11,045 bases of DNA from Acidobacteriota bacterium (GTDB lineage Bacteria > Acidobacteriota > Blastocatellia > Pyrinomonadales > Pyrinomonadaceae): NCBI GenBank assembly GCA_013698055.1, contig JACCVS010000705.1:1-11045 (forward strand), written 5' to 3'. The translations under genes were made by a program, and so were the position numbers. A model generated the notes under the pieces. The model saw only the letters and a program-made list of their open reading frames with translations, searched no databases and was not told where the DNA came from. This document shows, one piece after another, positions 6,400 through 11,045 of this stretch (its first letter is position 1; the number at the start of each line of letters is the position of its first letter).

Positions 6400-6772
6400 T
6401 CTTAGCTAAACCTGCCCGATCCCGTCATTTGTGGGTCAAAACTCAATATGCTGTATGCAAGGAGGTTGATGACCACAAGTCAATGTGCTTTGTCTACTTC
6501 TCAATTCTTTACCAGTCAATCACTTAGCGGTAAAGTGCCGGGACTTTAGCATGAGGGTGAAAAGCTGTAAAGACATTTCTTTGCAACGATTTCGAAGGCT
6601 AAGTTCAACATTTACTTGAGGTAAGCTAGGCTAACTGGTTGCGTTGGCGAACAGCAGGCGAACGGAAATCCGCTGGAAGGGCATCGTGCTTTAAGAGCTA
6701 AGAGAATGCACAGGATAAAGGATGTTGAGAGATAACACAGTGTGGAAAAATAGCAGCCCATCCTCCTGCAAA

Positions 6773-6794
6773 GGATTATGGATTATACATAATC
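6773..6794. repeat. Tandem GGATTAT plus inverted ATAATC, candidate operator
   Basis: GGATTAT occurs twice head to tail (6773-6779 and 6780-6786), and the second copy forms a palindrome with ATAATC (6789-6794) around a 2-bp centre. The cluster ends about 20 bp before the -35 box of the candidate promoter for the activator gene, a usual place for an activator or autoregulatory site. The binding protein is unknown. Confidence 0.35.
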
Positions 6795-6814
6795 AGCGGA
6801 CACGTTGAATTATG

Positions 6815-6843
6815 TTGACATCATTGTGATATGTTAATAGACT
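6815..6843 (+). promoter_or_regulatory. Candidate sigma-70 promoter for the sigma-54 activator operon
   Basis: TTGACA (6815-6820, perfect) is followed at 17 bp by TAGACT (6838-6843, 4 of 6). It would give a leader of about 145 nt before the activator ATG. It is the best match in the spacer but rests on two hexamers only. Confidence 0.4.
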
Positions 6844-6995
6844 GAAAACTTGGTTGGAATCTCCTCATAAGGTTCGACCATTGGTAGTGATTCTCTCCCG
6901 AGACTTCTCGCTGTTAGACCTTGTCCCGATATCAGTCAATAGTTTTACAGTCAACTACTTAGACGAACTAAAGCGGTTTTCGGGCGATAAGGTCA

Positions 6996-8543
6996 ATGTT
7001 TCACTCGCTTTCATCAGATAATTCAATTAACGATTCAGCCGCGCCTGCATCCTTGCCCCTGGCGTCAATGGTGCAGGCGTTATGTCAGGCAGCGACAGCG
7101 GGTTGCAATCAACTGTACGAGGTCATGATCAAGTTGACGTTAATGATTGATGCGACAGCTCATACCTACGGACTTGCAACCTGGACACAAAACATTGGCG
7201 AGCAACCTCGGCTGAAATGGGTTGAGGGGTTAGAGCAAGACGAGATTGCAGATGCGGAAACGGTCATAGCTAACGCTCTTTCAGGATTGAGAGAGGTAGT
7301 TAAGATAAAAGAAGGCGACCAGTATATCTGCATGGTACTTGCAACCACGAGCCTTACTCGTGAAGGAGCCGCAATTTATGGTCGTTGCGTGCGCCCGCTG
7401 ACGGAAAAGCAGGTCAAAGAACTGAGGCTATTGTCAGATGTCGCGCAGCTAGCTCATGCGCATGTTGCGCTGCTTGGCGACCAACGACAACATCTTAAGG
7501 CGCAGTCGCTCTCGGTTCTGGCAGGCGCAACACTTCCCGGAATGATCTTTGTCAGCCGTGCGATGATGTCAGTTGCACGGGGGGTTGAGCGAATCAAGGA
7601 TTCGGAATCTACTGTGCTGATTACGGGTGAATCGGGAACGGGGAAAGAGCTTGTCGCGCGGGCAATTCATCGCTTAAGCCGCCGATGTCATGGCGATTTC
7701 ATTCCTTTCAACTGTACTGCTGCGCCAGCGGACTTGATCGAGAGTATGCTCTTCGGGCATCGCAAAGGCGCTTTCACAGGGGCACATGCAAATCACGAAG
7801 GAATGATCGGTGCCGCTGAAGGTGGAACGCTTTTCTTGGACGAGATTGGTGATCTCCCTTCAGCTTTGCAACCAAAGCTCTTACGTTTTCTTCAGGAGGG
7901 TGAAATTCATCCGCTCGGAGAGCGCGCGCCGCGCAAGGTCAATGTGCGTGTTGTCGCCGCGACGCATAAGGACTTGGAGCATGAAGTTCGAGCAGGGCGC
8001 TTCCGTGAAGATTTATATTATCGGATAGCTTCGCTCTCGATAATCATTCCACCGCTCAGAGAACGTCCCGAAGACGCAGCCGCGTTGATTTCGCATTACC
8101 TGACACATTATGCGCGGCGCAATGACCGCGCGATTGCCGGGATCACGGCTGATGCAATCCATGCGCTTCAACATTATGCTTGGCCTGGCAATGTGCGCGA
8201 GCTGGCAGCGGAGATTGAGCGGTTGGTACTCTACGCGGATGAGGGAAACTATATCGGCATTGAGCACCTCAACTCTCGCGTTCTGCCCGAACAGGTGCGG
8301 ACTGTGATGCAGGCCAATGCTTCGCCTCCCGATCTGGATCACATGCTGGAAGATTTCGAGCGGCGCGTCATCACAGAAACGCTCAAACGACACGATTGCA
8401 ACGTTGCGCGCGCAGCCGATGCGCTCGGACTCGGCTCGCGCCAGACGCTCTACAAGAAGCTCAAACGGCTGGCAATTGATGTCGGCGATTTTCTTCAGGA
8501 AGATACAGAACCGGGCCTCCAATTACGCCCCGACCGCCACTGA
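6996..8543 (+). CDS. Sigma-54-dependent transcriptional activator with GAF-like N-terminal region
   Basis: A 515-residue bacterial enhancer-binding protein that would use ATP hydrolysis to open sigma-54 promoters. The AAA+ domain (about 180-410) is complete: Walker A GESGTGKE (211-218), the sigma-54 contact loop GAFTGA (258-263), Walker B GGTLFLDEIG (276-285), sensor I VVAATHKDL (319-327), the FREDLYYR segment with arginine-finger candidates (336-343) and WPGNVREL (396-403). A Fis-type helix-turn-helix closes the protein (about 447-493; NVARAADALGLGSRQTLYKK). Residues about 30-165 look like a GAF-type sensory fold by alternating strands and helices, with no receiver-domain phosphorylation site, so control by a small ligand or protein is more likely than by a histidine kinase; this part is inference. 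ATG at 6996 has only a weak AAGG nearby. The M50 protease gene follows after 38 nt, and Flp pilus genes lie further downstream, which are plausible targets. Confidence 0.95.
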   Translation: MFHSLSSDNSINDSAAPASLPLASMVQALCQAATAGCNQLYEVMIKLTLMIDATAHTYGLATWTQNIGEQPRLKWVEGLEQDEIADAETVIANALSGLREVVKIKEGDQYICMVLATTSLTREGAAIYGRCVRPLTEKQVKELRLLSDVAQLAHAHVALLGDQRQHLKAQSLSVLAGATLPGMIFVSRAMMSVARGVERIKDSESTVLITGESGTGKELVARAIHRLSRRCHGDFIPFNCTAAPADLIESMLFGHRKGAFTGAHANHEGMIGAAEGGTLFLDEIGDLPSALQPKLLRFLQEGEIHPLGERAPRKVNVRVVAATHKDLEHEVRAGRFREDLYYRIASLSIIIPPLRERPEDAAALISHYLTHYARRNDRAIAGITADAIHALQHYAWPGNVRELAAEIERLVLYADEGNYIGIEHLNSRVLPEQVRTVMQANASPPDLDHMLEDFERRVITETLKRHDCNVARAADALGLGSRQTLYKKLKRLAIDVGDFLQEDTEPGLQLRPDRH

Positions 8544-8581
8544 CAACCACACTCGGACATCCTGAAAGCGACTGATACCTC

Positions 8582-9076
8582 GTGCTGATCTCTTACCTCC
8601 TGAGTTTTATCGTCGCGATGCTCATCCATGAATTGGGGCATCTGGCAGCGGCGCGCGTCTGCCGTGTGCCCGCAACGGAATTCGGTTTGGGATGGGGACG
8701 CAGACTTATCGGATTTCATTTCGGAGGCGTTGAGTATAAATTGCACGCGCTTCCCGTCGGAGCATACGTGCGGTTGGACATAGTAGAGTTGCAGCGCCGC
8801 CCGCTCAGCCGGCAGGTACTGGTTTTGCTCGCCGGTATTATCGTCAACCTGGTTGCCGCCGCGTTAACGTTGGGGACTCCGTTTGGGACGGTGAATCTTT
8901 TGCTGGCAGCAACTAATCTTCTTCCGCTTTACCAGCAGGACGGTTGGAAATGCGGGATGGTGATGTTGCGCGCTCTATTGCGACGTAAGAGCGCAGTGGT
9001 TGAGTGGACATTTACGATTGCCGGAAGCGGCATGAGCATCGCGCTCATCGCTTTTCAGGCTTTACGTCATCAATAA
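8582..9076 (+). CDS. Minimal M50-family (site-2-type) intramembrane metalloprotease
   Basis: A 164-residue, mostly hydrophobic protein with the zinc site of site-2 proteases: HELGH (16-20) in the first membrane segment and NLLPLYQQDGWK (112-123), whose Asp120 corresponds to the third zinc ligand of the NPxxxxDG-type motif. VEYKLHALPVGAYVRL (50-65) and LLAGIIVNLVAAAL (82-95) match the conserved membrane loop and the GP..N-type helix of RseP/SpoIVFB relatives. A last hydrophobic stretch lies at about 142-160. Site-2 proteases cut transmembrane segments, often releasing anti-sigma factors. This one has no PDZ domain and is far shorter than RseP (about 450 residues). The start is GTG at 8582, chosen because the next ATG would remove most of the first membrane segment; no clear Shine-Dalgarno is seen. 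It appears to be co-transcribed with the sigma-54 activator and is followed by a strong terminator. The substrate is unknown. Confidence 0.85.
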   Translation: MLISYLLSFIVAMLIHELGHLAAARVCRVPATEFGLGWGRRLIGFHFGGVEYKLHALPVGAYVRLDIVELQRRPLSRQVLVLLAGIIVNLVAAALTLGTPFGTVNLLLAATNLLPLYQQDGWKCGMVMLRALLRRKSAVVEWTFTIAGSGMSIALIAFQALRHQ

Positions 9077-9099
9077 AAGTAGGCGTCTTTTAAGAATCG

Positions 9100-9136
9100 A
9101 GGCGACTGGTCATCAACGGATCAGTCGCCTTTTTTC
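9100..9136 (+). terminator. Intrinsic terminator of the activator/M50 operon
   Basis: AGGCGACTG (9100-9108) pairs perfectly with CAGTCGCCT (9122-9130), extended by a G-T and a T-A pair, around a 9-nt loop. It runs directly into a T-rich tract (9130-9140). It lies 23 nt after the M50 stop and separates this operon from the pilus genes. Confidence 0.95.
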
Positions 9137-9503
9137 TTTTGTGGCCACCACAATTGAAGATTATTAGATTACCGACTCATCGGTCTTCTTTGTTATTCAG
9201 TTACAAGGCGAGAGTCGCCGGTCGTTGAAAAGTTACAAGTGCCTGTCAACTCATGGCGACAAGATGCTAACTCCTTAAAGACAATTCACTTTAACCCGTC
9301 AGGTCATGTTTCTCACGCTTACCGGCCAGCCTTCTTATGTTAACGCGGGGCGACAAAGCCTTTCCCGACCAATCTACTAAAACACAATAAACATCGGGCT
9401 GAAAACGGATTTGCCAGCTTCGGCACGGATCTTGTTATGTGAAAGACGCGTCAGGGAAGCAGCGAGCATATCGCATGAGCCTTCAGCCGAGGAAAAGGAA
9501 TTC
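9137..9503. other. Spacer of about 370 bp before the pilus-associated genes
   Basis: No gene is evident. The stretch holds small hairpins (ACCGA-CTCA-TCGGT at 9171-9184; GGCGA-GAG-TCGCC at 9207-9219), a 9-bp direct repeat AGTTACAAG (9199-9207 and 9231-9239) around the second hairpin, and a candidate sigma-54 promoter listed separately. Confidence 0.6.
9421..9436 (+). promoter_or_regulatory. Candidate sigma-54 (-24/-12) promoter before the pilus-associated genes
   Basis: CGGCAC-N5-TTGTT matches 9 of the 11 fixed positions of TGGCAC-N5-TTGCW, with the GG and the -12 dinucleotide 10 nt apart as required. The C at -12 is replaced by T, which usually weakens such promoters. Transcription would start near 9446, about 58 nt before the small membrane-protein gene. 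The sigma-54 activator encoded 0.9 kb upstream makes this site more credible, but it is a sequence match only. Confidence 0.35.
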
Positions 9504-9788
9504 ATGAAAATCATCAACACCAAAATGATAGTTTCGCTCGCGGGCCTTTTACTGGTCGCGCCGTTCCTCGCTGTTGCGTTGTTCGTCGGCGCACGTGCTG
9601 TCGCTCTTTCCCAAGGCGCACAAGATGATCTGTTGCTTGTTGCTCTCGCTATCTGTGGCGCGGCGGCCAGCATCGTCAACAGCATGGGCTGTCGCACGAC
9701 AAAAGAGAAGCACGTAACCGGCAAGCACGTCGAAGTGACGAGCAATGCTCAAAGGCGCGGAGCTTCCATGATTCATCTCGGCTATTAA
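9504..9788 (+). CDS. Small two-segment membrane protein of unknown function
   Basis: A 94-residue protein I do not recognise. Two hydrophobic segments are visible (about 8-29, MIVSLAGLLLVAPFLAVALF, and about 42-60, DLLLVALAICGAAASIVNSM), then Cys63 and a polar, basic tail (64-88, with KEKHVTGKHVEV). The ATG at 9504 is chosen because AAGGA lies 4-5 nt upstream and the protein then begins just before the first membrane segment. A longer reading from TTG at 9411 would add a polar 31-residue leader and would start upstream of the candidate sigma-54 transcription start. The gene lies after the M50 terminator and 94 nt before the first Flp pilin gene, so a role in the pilus locus is possible but rests on position alone. 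It lacks the G-x4-EY prepilin motif and is not a pilin by that criterion. Confidence 0.6.
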   Translation: MKIINTKMIVSLAGLLLVAPFLAVALFVGARAVALSQGAQDDLLLVALAICGAAASIVNSMGCRTTKEKHVTGKHVEVTSNAQRRGASMIHLGY

Positions 9789-9882
9789 TTTTCTGTCCGC
9801 CCGGCGCGCTTGGGGCACAAGCGCCGATGCCGGAATCGGGCCTGACCCACAACCACTAACCACACCCTAAAGGAGCAAACAA

Positions 9883-10038
9883 ATGATTAAGAAATTTCTT
9901 CGCGATGAAACCGGTCTTGAATTGTCGGAATACGCCGTCGCCGCCGCGCTCGTTGCGCTCGCAGCCGTCGCCGCTTTCCAGTTGCTGGGCAGCAACATCG
10001 GCACCAAGATCAACTCGCTGGCAAACACGATCAAGTAA
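9883..10038 (+). CDS. Flp-type type IVb prepilin, first copy
   Basis: A 51-residue prepilin. The short basic leader MIKKFLRDETG is followed by LELSEYAV, giving the Flp processing motif G-x4-EY (Gly11, Glu16, Tyr17). Cleavage after Gly11 by a prepilin peptidase would leave a 40-residue mature pilin that is one hydrophobic helix (VAAALVALAAVAAFQLLG, 19-36) with a short polar end. Flp pilins assemble through the Tad machinery into bundled pili used for surface adhesion. AAAGGAGCA with 7 nt between AGGAG and the ATG is a strong ribosome binding site. The leader holds a 7-bp hairpin (9806-9812 with 9818-9824) without a T-tract. A near-identical second copy starts 28 nt after the stop, and a prepilin peptidase gene follows, which supports the assignment. 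Confidence 0.92.
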   Translation: MIKKFLRDETGLELSEYAVAAALVALAAVAAFQLLGSNIGTKINSLANTIK

Positions 10039-10065
10039 CGGCTCTGAAGCCAAAGGAGCACGCAA

Positions 10066-10224
10066 GTGATCAAGAAATTCCTGAGAGATGAAACCGGCCT
10101 TGAGTTGTCCGAGTATGCGGTTGCCGCGGCGCTCGTCGCCCTGGCAGCAGTGGCAGCCTTCCAGCTTCTCGGTGGCAATATCGGCACCAAGATCAACGAG
10201 CTGGCGACCAAGATTGGCGGCTAA
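10066..10224 (+). CDS. Flp-type type IVb prepilin, second copy
   Basis: A 52-residue prepilin starting at GTG, with the same AAAGGAGCA and 7-nt spacing as the first copy. Residues 1-36 are identical to the first pilin, including the G-x4-EY cleavage motif (Gly11, Glu16, Tyr17) and the hydrophobic helix. The C-termini differ: GNIGTKINELATKIGG here against SNIGTKINSLANTIK. Predicted mature length is 41 residues. Despite protein identity over the first 36 residues, 22 of the 35 codons after the start differ synonymously, so the duplication is old or was followed by strong selection on the protein. The GTG start could lower its translation relative to copy one. A long stem-loop lies just downstream. 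Confidence 0.92.
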   Translation: MIKKFLRDETGLELSEYAVAAALVALAAVAAFQLLGGNIGTKINELATKIGG

Positions 10225-10242
10225 TCTGTCCCGCTAAAGAAA

Positions 10243-10294
10243 GAGGTGGGCGCGCTTTGAGTCGCAGCACAACGGGCAAAGAGCGCGCCTCCTC
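10243..10294 (+). terminator. Stem-loop between pilin and peptidase genes (possible attenuator)
   Basis: GAGGTGGGCGCGCT (10243-10256) pairs with AGCGCGCCTCCTC (10282-10294) apart from one bulged T and a G-T pair, around a 25-nt loop. No T-tract follows. Its position after the abundant-product pilin genes and before the peptidase suits a partial terminator or an RNA-stabilising structure that would favour pilin mRNA over downstream mRNA. Confidence 0.5.
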
Positions 10295-10380
10295 ATTCAA
10301 ATAATTCCCGGCTCGTAACTGTAAAGCTCGGGAGCAATCATTCAACCCAAACAGCAATCGTTCACAAGTCTTAAACCATA

Positions 10381-10908
10381 ATGTCCAGCCCACTCTTCAT
10401 TGTCATCGCAGCATTGCTCGTCCCGCTAGCCGTCATCATCACGTATTACGACGTGCGCTATCGCCGCATCCCGAACGCCTTTGTTATCGCTACGTTCGCG
10501 AGCGGGTTGATCGTTAACACCATTTACGGCGGATGGAATGGAACAATAAAGAGTCTCGGCGGCTGCGCTATCGCCTTCATCCTGATGTTTATGCTGCATG
10601 TCTTCGGCGCAATGGGCGCAGGGGATGTGAAGCTATTTGCAGCGGTCGGCTCTCTCGTCGGTACGCAGCTCGTGTTGCCAACATTTCTGGTTGTGATTCT
10701 GACGGGAGGCGCGCTGGCGCTTCTCCTGACGCTACGCGCAGGCGCTGTGCGAACGACGATGCAGCGCGTCCTACAAATCCTGGTCGGACTATTGCCGGGT
10801 TGGGAGATGCCGCGCTTCGCAGTTCCGGCTGATCGCAGGTACACGATCCCCTACGGGGTTGCCATCACGTTCGGCAGCCTCATCTCGCTGGCAATCTTCC
10901 GCGCTTGA
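10381..10908 (+). CDS. cpaA: Prepilin peptidase, CpaA/TadV type (A24 family)
   Basis: A 175-residue polytopic membrane aspartyl protease that would cleave the leaders of the Flp prepilins encoded just upstream. The two catalytic aspartates of the A24 family are visible: Asp24 in TYYDVRYRRIPN (21-32) and Asp82 in GAGDVKLFAAVG (79-90). RYTIPYGVAI (153-162) matches the conserved C-terminal loop. At this length it lacks the N-terminal methyltransferase domain of PilD, as is typical of Tad-locus peptidases. Hydrophobic segments lie at about 4-22, 33-50, 60-76, 88-118 and 158-174. The ATG at 10381 has no recognisable Shine-Dalgarno, in contrast to the pilin genes. A stem-loop precedes it and a CpaB-like gene follows after about 45 nt. 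Confidence 0.93.
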   Translation: MSSPLFIVIAALLVPLAVIITYYDVRYRRIPNAFVIATFASGLIVNTIYGGWNGTIKSLGGCAIAFILMFMLHVFGAMGAGDVKLFAAVGSLVGTQLVLPTFLVVILTGGALALLLTLRAGAVRTTMQRVLQILVGLLPGWEMPRFAVPADRRYTIPYGVAITFGSLISLAIFRA

Positions 10909-10953
10909 GACGGCACGGAACGCGAGCGATTCGTTTTTGAAACGGAGAACAAA

Positions 10954-11045
10954 GTGATGCGTAACAAACGCTTCTTATTCGTCATGGCTGGTGCGCTGGT
11001 TTTCGGCTTGCTCGCAGCTTTTTCAGTCAGCCGCTATTTATCGAG
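10954..11045 (+). CDS. cpaB: CpaB-like Flp pilus assembly protein, N-terminal fragment
   Basis: Only about 30 codons are in the window, cut by its right edge. A basic start (MRNKR) leads into one hydrophobic segment (FLFVMAGALVFGLLAAFSV) and then SRYLS, the look of the CpaB/RcpC N-terminal anchor. CpaB is a periplasmic, SAF-domain Tad component thought to work with the secretin, and cpaB usually follows cpaA in tad loci. Start is GTG at 10954 or ATG at 10957; GGAG lies 6 or 9 nt upstream. The assignment rests on order and the anchor only. Confidence 0.65.
   Translation, partial: MMRNKRFLFVMAGALVFGLLAAFSVSRYLS

Larger units (their letters stand above)
6400..6995. other. Divergent intergenic region, about 600 bp, no convincing gene
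   Basis: This spacer separates the minus-strand phosphohexomutase operon from the plus-strand activator operon and must hold promoters for both. On the plus strand a candidate sigma-70 promoter and an adjacent repeat cluster are annotated separately. CAGTCAA occurs three times (6513, 6933, 6948); the outer two extend to CAGTCAANNACTTAG. An AAGGAGG followed by a 26-codon ORF (6469-6549) is doubtful. I found no clear promoter for the phosphohexomutase and no RNA gene. Confidence 0.6.

Noticed and set aside
6400..6560. TTGACT-17-TTGCAT and TTGACT-17-TAGACA as promoters for the phosphohexomutase gene on the minus strand
   Set aside because: The -10 hexamers match only about half of the consensus; too weak to annotate.
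8013..8522. 169-residue ORF antisense to the activator gene
   Set aside because: It mirrors the AAA+ and HTH coding region and has no recognisable feature or ribosome binding site.
9320..9365. GGGGCGACAAAGCC resembling the 3' half of a GEMM-I (c-di-GMP/cGAMP) riboswitch upstream of pilus genes
   Set aside because: The conserved 5' half (AGGGCAAACC-type stem with GNRA loop) is missing and the core reads GACAAAGCC rather than ACGCAAAGCC. A covariance-model search (Rfam GEMM_RNA_motif) would decide; a significant hit would overturn this.
9411..9503. N-terminal extension of the 94-residue membrane protein from TTG at 9411
   Set aside because: It has no Shine-Dalgarno, adds a polar stretch before the membrane segment and lies across the candidate sigma-54 promoter.
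9806..9824. Hairpin in the leader of the first pilin gene as a terminator
   Set aside because: A 7-bp stem without a following T-tract; it is short and could be chance in GC-rich sequence.

Overview
The window reads as a chromosomal segment of a free-living Gram-negative-type bacterium with moderate GC. The gene mix (split B12-dependent acyl-CoA mutase, crotonase paralogues, a sigma-54 activator, Flp/Tad pilus genes) would suit the Acidobacteriota, perhaps Blastocatellia, but that assignment is an inference from style and content and no marker gene is present. I see no rRNA, tRNA, CRISPR, insertion sequence or phage gene.

Left part (1-4440): acyl-CoA metabolism. A plus-strand crotonase (4-771) converges on a minus-strand run of four genes: mutase large subunit (4330-2621), a secreted DUF3298-like protein (2586-1807), the stand-alone B12-binding mutase subunit (1797-1393) and a second, short crotonase (1396-761). 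Gaps of 34 and 9 nt and an ATGA overlap point to one transcript. It starts at a good sigma-70 promoter (TTGACA-17-TAATAT, minus strand) that is overlapped and preceded by palindromes. The large subunit carries Phe and Gln at the two positions that in methylmalonyl-CoA mutase are Tyr89 and Arg207, so an isobutyryl-CoA-mutase-type substrate is more likely than methylmalonyl-CoA.

Middle part (4460-6399, minus): a phosphohexomutase followed by a DivIC/FtsB-like cell-division protein. The latter most likely starts at a TTG with a perfect GGAGG inside the end of the mutase gene. A strong stem-loop lies downstream. A ~600-bp divergent intergenic region follows, with a candidate promoter and repeat motifs facing right.

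Right part (6996-11045, plus): a sigma-54-dependent activator (GAF-like N-terminus, AAA+, Fis HTH) is followed after 38 nt by a very small, PDZ-less M50 site-2-type protease, and this pair is closed by a textbook intrinsic terminator. After a ~370-bp spacer with a candidate -24/-12 promoter come a small membrane protein of unknown function, two tandem Flp pilin genes missed by length-limited ORF calling, a CpaA/TadV-type prepilin peptidase and the first codons of a CpaB-like gene: the beginning of a Tad (tight adherence) type IVb pilus locus that continues beyond the window. The activator may control the pilus genes, but only position and one imperfect promoter match suggest this.
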